Positions 34,670 to 42,818 of a stretch of 64,000 nucleotides of DNA are shown one piece after another; position 1 is the first letter of the stretch; the number at the start of each line of letters is the position of its first letter. The stretch covers positions 1 to 64,000 of the forward strand of contig NZ_FODV01000004.1 in assembly GCF_900110465.1 (NCBI RefSeq), read 5' to 3'. Both the position numbers and the translations under genes were made by a program. The stretch comes from Halogranum amylolyticum. GTDB taxonomy: Archaea > Halobacteriota > Halobacteria > Halobacteriales > Haloferacaceae. The notes below the pieces were generated by a model. The model had not been told where the DNA came from. It saw nothing but the letters and a program-made list of their open reading frames with translations, and did not search any database.

Positions 34670-35746
34670 CTACCGACCCTGTCGAAGTTCGTCGACGAGC
34701 GTCGACATCGTCTCGCGCTGTTTGCGGAGTTCCTCGTTCTGCGCCTCGACGGTCTCTCTGAGTGCGGCGAGTTCGTCGACGACGCGCTCCTCGTCGTCGA
34801 CGGCCGCCTCGAACCCCGACCCCTCGAACCCGTCGCCATCGGTCGCTCCTATAGCCGCTGTCGACGGTTGGGCCGGAGACGACGACGGCGTCTCGGCCGG
34901 TCGCTCGAGCGACTCGCCGACGGACGACGGCGAGTCGAACTCGTCGGTGACAGGCGAGGAGTCGCCCTCTCGGTCCGCCGACTGCGGTTCCTCGGCGTCG
35001 CGCGTGGCGTTGAGCGGCTCCGACGACAGGTCGCCGGGGTTCGCGCTCAACGGGTCCGGTCCGTCGCCGAAGTCGACCGGGTCGCGCTTCTGCTGGGGTT
35101 CCGACTCGGGAGCGGCCACCACGCGGAACTCTTCGAGGCTCTCGACGTCGTGGTAGGCCAACAGCGCGTTCGTGAGCGTCTCGCGGACCGCGCGAGACTC
35201 CTCGTTCGGTGCCTTGAACCGTTCCTGTCGGCCACCGGTCGTGATCACCACCGACGTCGCGACGCTGCCGTCCTCGAAACTGAGGTCGGAGACGTCCTCG
35301 TAGTGGAACTCCTCGTAGTCGTCGTCCCAGACGGCGCTCCCGATGTGTTTGACCACGCGGGCGCTCGTGACGACGAGCGTGAGTTCGCTGAACTGGAACG
35401 TCTGTTTCACCGTCTCGCCGGGGTCGGTGATGCCCGCGGCGTTGAGAACGCCCGCGAGGACGGGGTGGAGCGCCTCCTGTAGCCGCTTGGTGGGGAGGGC
35501 GAACGTCGTCTCGCCGTCGAGACCGTAGTCGAGCGTCACCTTGGCCTTGCGTCGACCCGTCGAGACGGCGATGCGTTCGGCGTCGTGTGTGTACTCCTCG
35601 ACCGATTCGTCCGACAGCAGTCCGTCCGCTCGGTAGACGAGTGTCCGCGTGGGCGTGACGAACAGTTCGTCCTCGCCGCCGAGCGCGACGCGGGCGGCGA
35701 CAGACTCCCCGTTCAGTCGCGAGTCGACGAGGTCCGGTAGGCTCAT
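34670..35746 (-). CDS. Conserved haloarchaeal protein with PH-like domain and coiled-coil end (DUF7115-like)
   Basis: The 358-aa protein has a structured N-terminal half with two similar beta-rich stretches (SRLNGESVAARVALGGEDELFVTPTRTLVYR; FSELTLVVTSARVVKHIGSAVWDDDYEEFHYEDVSDLSFEDG) that resemble PH/bPH2-like folds, an unstructured acidic linker (about 215-315), and a final coiled coil (DELAALRETVEAQNEELRK). It probably acts as an assembly or adaptor protein; no enzyme site is visible. It is convergent with the DUF5830-like gene. Confidence 0.8.
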   Translation of the reverse strand: MSLPDLVDSRLNGESVAARVALGGEDELFVTPTRTLVYRADGLLSDESVEEYTHDAERIAVSTGRRKAKVTLDYGLDGETTFALPTKRLQEALHPVLAGVLNAAGITDPGETVKQTFQFSELTLVVTSARVVKHIGSAVWDDDYEEFHYEDVSDLSFEDGSVATSVVITTGGRQERFKAPNEESRAVRETLTNALLAYHDVESLEEFRVVAAPESEPQQKRDPVDFGDGPDPLSANPGDLSSEPLNATRDAEEPQSADREGDSSPVTDEFDSPSSVGESLERPAETPSSSPAQPSTAAIGATDGDGFEGSGFEAAVDDEERVVDELAALRETVEAQNEELRKQRETMSTLVDELRQGR

Positions 35747-35866
35747 GCGAGGTGAGTCCCGGTACTATGACATAAAACCGAGGGGTGTGTCCGGCGAAGA
35801 AAAGGTGGGTCAGTCCCGTCGCCGACGGGCGTGTGAGCAAGTCCCGGTGTAGCGCGATATGAGAAG

Positions 35867-35873
35867 CTTAAAG
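35867..35873 (+). promoter_or_regulatory. TATA box of the tRNA-Met gene
   Basis: CTTAAAG at 35867-35873 is about 30 nt upstream of the mature tRNA 5' end (35900), a normal archaeal spacing to a start a few bases before the tRNA. Confidence 0.55.
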
Positions 35874-35899
35874 AGTATCATCGCGGTACGTGAAAGTGA

Positions 35900-36078
35900 G
35901 CCCGGGTGGCTTAGCTGGACATAGCGCCGCACTCATAGGGTTCGTCGCGTCGGCGTCGCCGGCGCGGCAAACGAGCTTCGGTGCGGTAACCGCCTTGGAA
36001 GCCTCCGTCCCATAGAGGACTGCCGAGCCTCGGACCTGGGACATGCGGAGATCGTGGGTTCGGAGCCCACCCCGGGCA
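35900..36078 (+). tRNA. tRNA-Met (CAT, elongator type) with intron
   Basis: The mature parts fold as a tRNA: acceptor GCCCGGG/CCCGGGC with discriminator A at 36078, D arm ending AGC, anticodon stem CCGCA/TGCGG, loop CTCATAA with anticodon CAT at 35934-35936, variable AGATC and T arm GTGGG/CCCAC. Exon 1 is 35900-35937 and exon 2 is 36043-36078. The 105-nt intron interrupts the loop after position 37, the canonical archaeal site cut by the splicing endonuclease. The CCA end is not encoded. Elongator tRNA-Met genes in haloarchaea are known to carry introns. An initiator identity is unlikely because the acceptor pair and D-arm lack initiator features. Confidence 0.92.
35938..36042 (+). other. Intron of tRNA-Met(CAT)
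   Basis: 105 nt between anticodon-loop positions 37 and 38. The ends GGGTTCG and CTGGGAC can form the bulge-helix-bulge with the exon bases. The interior is GC-rich. No box C/D motif (RTGATGA or CTGA arrangement) was recognised, so a guide-RNA role is not supported by my reading. Confidence 0.8.
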
Positions 36079-36443
36079 TTCTTCGACGACTCCTCTCCTC
36101 GAGCGATCGGTGTCTCGCCCTCGCCAGTGTCGGGAAACAGACACGTCTCTCGGAACTGTTCGACGGGGCCTGTCCGAAGAACACCGTCGTAGTCGACGGT
36201 CCGACGACGCCCGAGGGACGAGCGTCGTCAACCGGAATGCCACAACCTGTCGGCGAGAACTCCGGGCAAGGATTCCTCGACAGGTTGCACGTGGCAGTTT
36301 GAAATAGAGCGTTATTTTACTTTGGGGTAATATCTGAATCCATTTAAATCTCGCCGGAGACGACGCCACGCCGAGGGGAGGTCACCGAAGCGGACGTGGA
36401 CGTGCTCGTCTCTCGCCGTCGGCGGAACGCGGTGACTGTCGGC
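36079..36443. other. Gene-free region after tRNA-Met with hairpin and A/T-rich patch
   Basis: 365 bp without a credible gene. A long hairpin pairs TGCCAC-AACCTGTCG with CGACAGGTT-gcac-GTGGCA (36237-36252 with 36278-36297, 25-nt loop). It is followed by an unusually A/T-rich patch (about 36298-36354) containing ATTTAAATC, a strong TATA candidate readable on either strand. The convergent AI-2E-type gene ends at 36444. The patch could drive a short transcript into the hairpin on the minus strand or an antisense RNA to the permease gene on the plus strand. Confidence 0.5.
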
Positions 36444-37613
36444 TCACGGATCGGACGACCCCGACTCGCGGCCGCCGTCGGTGCTCTCGACGGTCGTCTC
36501 CGGTCGACCGGTCGTCCAGTCGGTTCCGGCGAACGTCGTCTGACCGGTGTCGACGCCGTCCCCCCACGAGTCGTACAGCGTCGGCAACGCGATACGGACG
36601 AACTCGACGATGACGACGAGTAAGAGCGGGGCGAGGAAGATACCGTACCATCCGAAGAGCAGCGAACCGAGGATGTAGGTGAGCATGAGCGTCCCGCTGT
36701 GGAGCGTCCCGCCCGAGACGAACGGTCGGAGGACGACGTCCGGGATGGTGTCGACGACGACGAGCGAGAGCGCCGCGAACGCGAGGACGAACCAGAGCGC
36801 TTCGGTCTGCCCGAGGAACACCGCCCTACCGGCCAGATACGCCGCGACCGGGAAGTAGACCAGTTTCATCCCGACGACGGGGACGAGACTGGCGACGCCC
36901 GTCAGCAACCCTAGGAGTGCCGGATACGGGATCGACACGCCTGCAGGCGCGACGAAGTTGAGCCCGGTGTAGGTGATCGCCCCGATAGTGCCGGTGAACA
37001 CGGCGTTGGCGATGTTGCCGAAGTAGACGTTCTTTAGATCGGTGTCGACTGCGCGCCCGTAGGCGGCGAACGTCTCGTCGGGGACACAGTTGTAACACAG
37101 CGCGGCCAGTCGACTCCCGTCGCGGAGCAGATAGAACGCGAGTGCGAGCATGACGAAGAGGTGGAGCACGCCGAGACCGACGAACGAGACGGACTGCGTC
37201 GCGACCGACAGCGACTGTTCGAGCGTCGCTGCGTCGACGTTGCCGGCCAGCAACGCTTGGAGGTCGGTCTCCGTCAACGCGGAGTCGATGTACGGAGCGA
37301 GCAGCGCCTCCAGCCCCGACAGCTCCTGGTTGCTGAGGAACCGCGACAGCTCCTGTACTGCGATGCCGAGCGTCGCAAAGACGACGAGGAGCGCCGGCAA
37401 CACCAACAGGAACATCGACAGAAACGCCGCGAGCGACGGCGGCGAGACACGTTGCCGCAGGCGGTTGTGTATCGGTCGGACGGCGTAGTAGACGAACACG
37501 CCGAAGACGAACGTTCCGACGAACGTCGAGACAGCGTACAGGAGGACGAACGCGCAGACGACCCCGAGCGCGATCCACACGAGTCGAATCCGCTCTTCGA
37601 AGTCGAGTGCCAT
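36444..37613 (-). CDS. AI-2E family permease (second paralogue)
   Basis: The 389-aa membrane protein has about 7-8 helices, a soluble loop near residues 85-150 (NQELSGLEALLAPYIDSALTETDLQALLAG) and the conserved FGWYGIFLAPLLLVVIVEFVRIALPTLY block. It is a paralogue of the protein at 22495-23706 with similar length and order. Family members are exporters of AI-2 in bacteria; archaea use the fold for unknown substrates. The ATG at 37613 begins just before the first helix. The acidic C-terminal 50 residues are disordered. Confidence 0.88.
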   Translation of the reverse strand: MALDFEERIRLVWIALGVVCAFVLLYAVSTFVGTFVFGVFVYYAVRPIHNRLRQRVSPPSLAAFLSMFLLVLPALLVVFATLGIAVQELSRFLSNQELSGLEALLAPYIDSALTETDLQALLAGNVDAATLEQSLSVATQSVSFVGLGVLHLFVMLALAFYLLRDGSRLAALCYNCVPDETFAAYGRAVDTDLKNVYFGNIANAVFTGTIGAITYTGLNFVAPAGVSIPYPALLGLLTGVASLVPVVGMKLVYFPVAAYLAGRAVFLGQTEALWFVLAFAALSLVVVDTIPDVVLRPFVSGGTLHSGTLMLTYILGSLLFGWYGIFLAPLLLVVIVEFVRIALPTLYDSWGDGVDTGQTTFAGTDWTTGRPETTVESTDGGRESGSSDP

Positions 37614-37722
37614 TCGGTTCTGTAGGGCGGGTGAACGGATAACTACCCGTGTCTCGGAGAGTGAGACCGGAACCGACCTCACCTGCGGAACTGCTTTACT
37701 CGCGTCAGGCGTCTACAAACCT

Positions 37723-38109
37723 ATGTCCTTCGCTATCGGGCACTTCGCGCTCGGGGCGACGGTCACCGCACTGATCGTCACCTACCTCCTCCCGCGGCTC
37801 CCGTATCCACGGACGATCGTCGCCCTCGGCGGTGCGTGGGCGCTGGTCCCCGACGCTGCGAAGCTCCGCCCGACGAGTCGGACGCTGGTCGCCTTTCACG
37901 ACGGCCAGTGGGCGGACATCTTCTGGCTCCACCGGACCCTCGATCGACTCGATGCGACCGACTCGCCCCGGGTCTCGGCGCTCCTCGTCGCGGTGTTTCT
38001 CGTCGTCACGCTGCTGTCGGAACGCCGAGCGTATCGAACCGGACCCCGCGTCCACGAGCTATACGACGAGTTGAACCGTCCGAGTCGTGGCTCCGAGCGT
38101 CAGCGTTGA
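37723..38109 (+). CDS. Small membrane protein related to YdjM/DUF457
   Basis: The 128-aa protein begins MSFAIGHFALGATVTALIVTYLL and has three hydrophobic segments; the LGGAWALVPDAAKL and FWLHRTLDRLDATDS segments resemble the metal-binding parts of the YdjM-type family seen at 30433. The function is unknown. A CTTTAC box about 30 nt upstream supports the ATG at 37723. It is divergent from the AI-2E-type gene (109 bp apart). Confidence 0.75.
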   Translation: MSFAIGHFALGATVTALIVTYLLPRLPYPRTIVALGGAWALVPDAAKLRPTSRTLVAFHDGQWADIFWLHRTLDRLDATDSPRVSALLVAVFLVVTLLSERRAYRTGPRVHELYDELNRPSRGSERQR

Positions 38110-38185
38110 ACGGCGACGGGAGACGAGCGGAGGGAGAGAAGAGAGGAGACGAGCGGAGCCCAGCCGGGCGTGCTCGACGGTGTCG

Positions 38186-38437
38186 CTACCGCGTGAGCGA
38201 CGTCGCGCGCCACGCGTTGCCGCGCGTCCCGATCGGCTCGGTGACGAGCGGCACCGAGCTGCCGGACGGGAGTTCCCGGAGCGTCGACTCGAGTTCCTCG
38301 GAGGCGTACTCGACGACGTGACGGGTCGCGTTCTCCTCGTCGACGTACACCGTCAGCGCACCGTACTGGTTCATCTCACGCTCGATCGTTACTGTCTGTG
38401 CGTGCTGTCTACTGACTGCTGGGATCGCCTGTGACAT
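38186..38437 (-). CDS. Small conserved haloarchaeal protein (83 aa)
   Basis: The protein reads MSQAIPAVSRQHAQTVTIEREM..YGALTVYVDEENATRHVVEYASEELESTLRELPSGSSVPL, a compact alpha/beta pattern found in short haloarchaeal proteins of unknown function (DUF7999-like, from memory). The minus-strand box AGCTTAACTT (38461-38470) lies about 29 nt upstream of the ATG. It is alone, with gene-poor DNA on both sides. Confidence 0.7.
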   Translation of the reverse strand: MSQAIPAVSRQHAQTVTIEREMNQYGALTVYVDEENATRHVVEYASEELESTLRELPSGSSVPLVTEPIGTRGNAWRATSLTR

Positions 38438-38657
38438 ATCCGAAAAACCGCCGTAGGACGAAGTTAAGCTCTGCCCTTACACACCTAATTCGCCCTAGTA
38501 TGTGGTTTCTCTACACTCTAGCGAAGAATCCTGAAAGACCGACAGATCGCTCGTCGAACGTCCTGTTTTGGCGAGGGTTCCGTGATATCGTCCACCTGTA
38601 CCGGCGACACTACTGCTGTCGGCGGCGAACTGGCGGTGAAAAATCTCGCTCGTCGGT

Positions 38658-38840
38658 TCAGACCGGGCGGCCGTCGCCTTCGGTGCCGACGAGGTAGGTA
38701 CCGTACGTCACCGCGGCGGCTGCCGGGAGGAGTAACAGCTGTGCGAGCGTCGCCGCGTCCGGAGCTGCGCCGGGAACGAGTGCGAGCGTGCCGACCACTA
38801 TCAGAACGAGCCCGATGAGTCCTTTCTTCGTGAAGTCCAT
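38658..38840 (-). CDS. Small two-helix membrane protein (60 aa)
   Basis: ATG at 38840 gives a 60-aa protein with a charged start (MDFTKKGLI), two hydrophobic helices (about 7-24 and 32-50) linked by PGAAPDA, and a polar end (GTEGDGRPV). The composition and topology fit the many tiny membrane proteins of haloarchaea. It is hidden inside a much longer spurious frame. No function is known. Confidence 0.6.
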   Translation of the reverse strand: MDFTKKGLIGLVLIVVGTLALVPGAAPDAATLAQLLLLPAAAAVTYGTYLVGTEGDGRPV

Positions 38841-38971
38841 TTCTCTACTCCTCCGTTGCTCGTCGACGAGGTAATGAATTTCGCTTTCCGGCCGAATTTG
38901 AGTGTTTCGTGTTACCAAGACCCACGAATCTGGATCGCACGAGCGAGGGCGAAACAGACCGTCGAGATCAG

Positions 38972-39541
38972 TCAGTTCTCGTACCGTTCGCCGGCGGGGA
39001 TCACGACGTCGAGCCAGTTCTCCTCGGGGGGGAGCGGGCAGGCGAACGTCTCGCTGTACGCACAGAACGGGTTGTACGCCAGGTTGAAATCGAGGACGAA
39101 CGTGTCGCCGTCGACGAGCGCCCGGTCGGCCTCGAACTCCATGTAGCGACCGTCCGGGTAGGTCTGTTGTCCCGTCGTCTTGTCGCGGAACGGGACGAAC
39201 AACGGTTCGTCGCCGTCGACCGCCTGCTGGTAGGCGGTGAGCGTCTGCTCGGTGCCGCCGACCTCGAACTCGAAGGTCGCGATCCGGAGATAGCGGACGT
39301 TCGGACCGGCCGACGTCTCCATCTCGACGGGGTCGGCTTCGGGGTCGTCGTGGACGGTGACGTGTGCTTCCACGCGATACTCCGGGTTCGGGTCGAAGTA
39401 GGAGAGCCCGTCGAACTCGTCGCGCTCCTCCGGTGGGATGGGCGACTGCGGGTGGTCGGCGAAGAACTCGTCTTTCTGCGTGCGATTCGATCGGAGTTGG
39501 GTGGCCCAGTCGTCGGCGTCGAACTGGTCGGCGTCGGTCAT
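38972..39541 (-). CDS. DUF1684 domain protein
   Basis: The 189-aa protein matches the DUF1684 pattern: DPNPEYRVEAHVTVHDDPE, METSAGPNVRYLR, FEFEVGGTEQTLTAYQ, LFVPFRDKTTGQQTYPDGRYMEFE, then FNLAYNPFCAYSETFACPLPPEENWLDVVIPAGE with conserved Cys. The family is widespread but uncharacterised. The ATG at 39541 is chosen over 39565 because the family starts just there. It lies downstream of the aldo/keto reductase gene on the same strand, 42 bp away. Confidence 0.88.
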   Translation of the reverse strand: MTDADQFDADDWATQLRSNRTQKDEFFADHPQSPIPPEERDEFDGLSYFDPNPEYRVEAHVTVHDDPEADPVEMETSAGPNVRYLRIATFEFEVGGTEQTLTAYQQAVDGDEPLFVPFRDKTTGQQTYPDGRYMEFEADRALVDGDTFVLDFNLAYNPFCAYSETFACPLPPEENWLDVVIPAGERYEN

Positions 39542-39583
39542 AGCCGCGTTTGTGCGTCGGCACACCTAACGGTTGTGAGACGC

Positions 39584-40555
39584 TCAGCGCTTGGCGGCGA
39601 GCAGTCGTTCGAACTGGTCGCTCGTCAACGACAGGTCGGCGGCCGCGAGGTTCTCGCGGAGTTGGCTCACGGTCCGGGCACCGACGATAGGGACCGTCAC
39701 CTGCCGGTGGTGAAGGAGCCACGCGAGGCTGACCTGTCCGGGAGTCGCGTCGAGTTCGGCGGCGACCGACTCGACGGCTTCGAGCGCGTCGAAGTTCTCG
39801 TCGGTGAGATAGGAGTCGACGAACTGCTGGTCGGTCGCCGCTCGCGACCCCGCAGGCGGCGTCTCCCCGCGGGCGTACTTGCCGGTGAGGAACCCGCCGG
39901 CCAGCGGCGACCACGGGACGACACCGACGTCGTAATCGGCGCACATCTCTAGATAGTTACCCTCGATCTCGCGGTTGACGACGTTGTAGCGCGGTTGGGC
40001 GATCCGGAACGGTTCGTAGCCGCGTCGACGGGCGAGTTCGTTCGCCTTCACGACCTTCCACGCGTTCGGCTCCAGCGTCGACGTGCCTAGATAGTTGACC
40101 TTCCCGTCGCGGACGAACTCGTCGAGCGTGCGCATGAACTCCTCGAGCGGCGTCTCGTCGTCCCAGCGGTGGACGTAGAGGAGATCGACGTAGTCCGTCC
40201 CGAGGCGCTCGAGGATGCGGTCGATCTGCCGACGGAGATGCTTCCGGTTGAGGCCCCGCCCGTTGGCGTCGTCGCGGGTCGGCCAGTAGATCTTGGAGGC
40301 GACGACGAACTCCTCGCGGTCCCTCTCGTCGAGCCACTCGCCGATGTAGCTCTCGCTTCGACCGTCGCCGTACATGTCGGCTGTGTCGATGAACGTGCCG
40401 CCGTAGTCCGCGTAGGCGTCGAGCAGTTCGTGCGCTCGTTCGCGACCGACTTCGACGTCGCCGTCGTCGTTCTCCCGTCCGAACCGCCACGTCCCGAAGG
40501 CGATCTGGCTCACCTTCGTGCCGGTCTGTCCGAGTGGGACTGTATCGAGGGTCAT
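39584..40555 (-). CDS. Aldo/keto reductase
   Basis: The 323-aa protein has the AKR barrel with the catalytic tetrad visible as Asp and Tyr in DTADMYGDGRSE, Lys in VVASKIYW and His in LYVHRWD. The C-terminal VPIVGARTVSQLRENL binds NADP(H). It belongs to the AKR11/12-like group often annotated as 'aldo/keto reductase' that handles small aldehydes and sugars; substrate unknown. The start MTLDTVPLGQTGTKV is typical. Confidence 0.92.
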   Translation of the reverse strand: MTLDTVPLGQTGTKVSQIAFGTWRFGRENDDGDVEVGRERAHELLDAYADYGGTFIDTADMYGDGRSESYIGEWLDERDREEFVVASKIYWPTRDDANGRGLNRKHLRRQIDRILERLGTDYVDLLYVHRWDDETPLEEFMRTLDEFVRDGKVNYLGTSTLEPNAWKVVKANELARRRGYEPFRIAQPRYNVVNREIEGNYLEMCADYDVGVVPWSPLAGGFLTGKYARGETPPAGSRAATDQQFVDSYLTDENFDALEAVESVAAELDATPGQVSLAWLLHHRQVTVPIVGARTVSQLRENLAAADLSLTSDQFERLLAAKR

Positions 40556-40654
40556 ACCGCCACTCCGAATCTGTCGGTCTAAAACGACTCGATTCCGTGA
40601 ACGGAGCGCGAACGGTGAGAAAGAGCGGGGGCGAGGGGAGGGCCGAAACGGGGG

Positions 40655-40903
40655 TTACTGTCCGTACTCGTGACCGACGACGAAGGCGAACAGGTTGAGC
40701 AGCAGGAGTCCGACGAAGACGTAGACCTCGCCGGCGTCGAGACCGCCCGCGAGAAGCGGCAGGTAGAGGAACGGCATGGAGACCGCCACCCAGAACCCGA
40801 CGAACCGGAGCGGAGCGACGAGCATCTGACGACCGCGCTGGATCGGGAACGGGGCACTGAACTGCGACGTTCGTTCGGCGAGTTGCGTGGAGGAGTTCGA
40901 CAT
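40655..40903 (-). CDS. Small membrane protein (82 aa), uncharacterised
   Basis: The protein has a polar N-terminus (MSNSSTQLAERTSQF), two long hydrophobic helices (about 28-50 and 58-76) and ends VVGHEYGQ. The ATG at 40903 is favoured by a GAGGTC Shine-Dalgarno-like element about 13 nt upstream and a CTATATG box at about 40945-40952, so this message probably has a short leader. The upstream in-frame ATG at 41038 would put the promoter inside the gene. Confidence 0.68.
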   Translation of the reverse strand: MSNSSTQLAERTSQFSAPFPIQRGRQMLVAPLRFVGFWVAVSMPFLYLPLLAGGLDAGEVYVFVGLLLLNLFAFVVGHEYGQ

Positions 40904-41535
40904 TGCTTTTGGGACCTCGTAGTTCAGACATCTACCCCCAGGGACATATAGAGGGATGAGCCTTCGCTCCCTTTCGGGGTCTTTCACGTGGGAGTAATCC
41001 CTCAATATTCGTTTTACGAACGTCTCAGATCGCTCCAAAACGTTTATTCTAATTTCTAATTCTTTTTCTATGAACTATCGTTATCTACAAACATCCACCT
41101 TCAGTGACAGCGGAATGGTCTGTGTCAAAACGACAGCATACTCTCCGACGTTCCCTCGAGGGTCGAAACCCGTCGTGGGTCGGGCGGGCGAGGAGCAGGG
41201 ACTGCGTGTTCGTGCGTGAGAACTGTCGAGAGAACGTGGTGGAGTCGGCATCCGAGTCGGGACGACCCCGGCCGCCCGGAGAGGCGGCCGGTGTCGCACC
41301 CGCAGCAGGCCGGATGCAACACAATGCTCCGTTGGTCACGCACTGCCCGAACACGTCGACCGAGACGGGAGAGAGGCGAATCGGTCTGTAACCGGGGTTC
41401 GGGGTGCGTGACAGTACCGACGGACGGAGGATACGTAGCTATATGTCGGCTACCACGCGTCAGGCACTGCTTACCGGTCCCGAAATGATCCTTCGACACG
41501 TCCAATTTTATACGACGAGGGACCTCCTCGTCGGT
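40904..41535. other. Gene-poor region of 630 bp with an A/T-rich patch and GC-rich hairpin
   Basis: No credible gene was found. An A/T-rich, T-tract-filled stretch (41039-41092) stands out from the GC-rich background. A perfect 9-bp GC hairpin CCGGCCGCC/GGCGGCCGG (41268-41291, 6-nt loop) is followed immediately by GGTG-TCG-CACC (41290-41300). The right end carries the promoter of the gene at 41536. The patch could hold promoters for a small RNA or be a remnant of transferred DNA. Confidence 0.5.
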
Positions 41536-41826
41536 ATGGCAGAGCTCAACCACACCGCAAAGCGAATCCACAACATCAGTCCCCGACCGATCAGGCTAAC
41601 GCTCGACGAGGGGTCGACGGCGGTCTACCGTCTCTCCAGCACCGAGTGGTTCCAGACGGAGTTTCAGGGGGAGGGGACGCGCGAGGGTGACGACGCGGAG
41701 TACCGACTGACGACCACCGCCGACGAGTCCGCCGTCATCGTCGGTCGAAAGGCACCCGAGGAGGAGGGGTGGACGATGGTCGGCACGGTCGTCGACGTCG
41801 CTCCGGCCGACGAGGACGAGGCGTAG
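41536..41826 (+). CDS. Small conserved haloarchaeal protein (96 aa)
   Basis: The 96-aa acidic protein (LNHTAKRIHNISPRPIRLTLDEGSTAVYRLSSTEWFQTEF, then RLTTTADESAVIVGRK) looks like a small beta-rich regulator or binding protein; no known domain is assigned with confidence. A TTTTATA box at 41506-41512 is about 27 nt upstream of the ATG, giving a leaderless start. An in-frame upstream start at 41404 would include the promoter. It is convergent with the DMT exporter gene (3 bp). Confidence 0.65.
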   Translation: MAELNHTAKRIHNISPRPIRLTLDEGSTAVYRLSSTEWFQTEFQGEGTREGDDAEYRLTTTADESAVIVGRKAPEEEGWTMVGTVVDVAPADEDEA

Positions 41827-41829
41827 TCG

Positions 41830-42759
41830 CTACGACGAGACGACCGACGTCGACCCGAGCGCCCGTCGGATCGCCCGCCGCTTGAGGAGGAGGAAGCCGA
41901 CGAAGATGAGCAGAAAGCCCGTGAACGTCGCCACGGTCGGTTGCTCGTTCAACACGAGCCACCCACTGAGTGCGGCGAACACGGGAGCGACGTACGAGAC
42001 GAGGTTGATCTCGATGGGGCCGAGTCGCTCTAGCAGGTCGAAGTAGATGAGAAAGCCGACTGCGCTCGACCCGACTGCGAGGTAGCCGAGCGACCAGACG
42101 ACGTCGAACGACGTCCACGCGACGCCCGCCGGCGACTCGCCGAGCGCGAAACTCAGCAGATGCATCAACAGCGCCCCGCCGAGCATCGACCACGCCTCCA
42201 TCGACTCGATGGGCATCTCCGCGTCGACGCGGCCGGTCAGGACGCTCCCGAGTGCGAACGCCGCGGCCGCCGCGAGCACGAGCAGTTTGGCGACGAACCC
42301 GCCGGCGAGCAGGTTGTTCGGGTCGAGATCCGACAGGACGGCGACGCCGATCAGTCCGAGCAGCAGTCCGAACACGCCCACCGTCGACAGTCGTTCCTGC
42401 GGGAGGAACGCGCGGGCGAACCCGGTCGTCAAGACGGGCGAGAGGCTCACGATGACCGCCGCCGCGGCGCTGTTGACCGCCGGGTCGGTCTCGCCGACGA
42501 AGAGCAGCGCGTGGTAGGCGGCGATGAGCAACGTCGAACCGATGGCGACGAGCGTCCACTGTCCCCGACCTCGGGGGAACGGGTCGTCGAGGACGACGGC
42601 GGCGTACCCCAACACGAGGAGTCCGGCGACGTCGTAACGGACGGCCGCGAACAGTACGGGTGGAATACCGGCGAGGAGACCGGCTTTGATGGCCATGAAC
42701 GCCGACCCCCAGAGGGCCGCGAGAACGACGAACAGCAGTAAGTTCCGAACGCGGGTCAC
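41830..42759 (-). CDS. EamA/DMT superfamily transporter
   Basis: The 309-aa protein has ten hydrophobic helices in two EamA repeats (LLFVVLAALWGSAFMAIKAGLL and GVFGLLLGLIGVAVLSDLD in part one; LGYLAVGSSAVGFLIYFDLLERLGP in part two), typical of exporters of amino acids or metabolites. GTG at 42759 starts the first helix; the long in-frame leader upstream (to 42822) is Arg/Cys-rich and atypical. A CGAAAGCTTGAG promoter-like stretch lies at about 42784-42795. Substrate unknown. Confidence 0.85.
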   Translation of the reverse strand: MTRVRNLLLFVVLAALWGSAFMAIKAGLLAGIPPVLFAAVRYDVAGLLVLGYAAVVLDDPFPRGRGQWTLVAIGSTLLIAAYHALLFVGETDPAVNSAAAAVIVSLSPVLTTGFARAFLPQERLSTVGVFGLLLGLIGVAVLSDLDPNNLLAGGFVAKLLVLAAAAAFALGSVLTGRVDAEMPIESMEAWSMLGGALLMHLLSFALGESPAGVAWTSFDVVWSLGYLAVGSSAVGFLIYFDLLERLGPIEINLVSYVAPVFAALSGWLVLNEQPTVATFTGFLLIFVGFLLLKRRAIRRALGSTSVVSS

Positions 42760-42818
42760 GGAGACGCTCGTCGCGGAACCGGCCTCAAGCTTTCGTTGTC
42801 GGCACCGCCGACCTCCGC

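Noticed and set aside
35938..36042. A box C/D guide RNA within the tRNA-Met intron, as known for tRNA-Trp introns.
   Set aside because: No RTGATGA or CTGA boxes were found in the 105 nt.
38431..38697. An 88-codon frame (or a shorter one from ATG 38500) starting MWFLYTLAKNPERP.
   Set aside because: Basic and Cys/Arg-rich, overlapping the end of the 60-aa membrane protein gene; no promoter spacing or similarity supports it.
41104..41391. A 95-codon frame in the gene-poor 630-bp region.
   Set aside because: Crosses the GC hairpin and is Arg/Glu/Pro-rich without haloarchaeal codon or composition signature.
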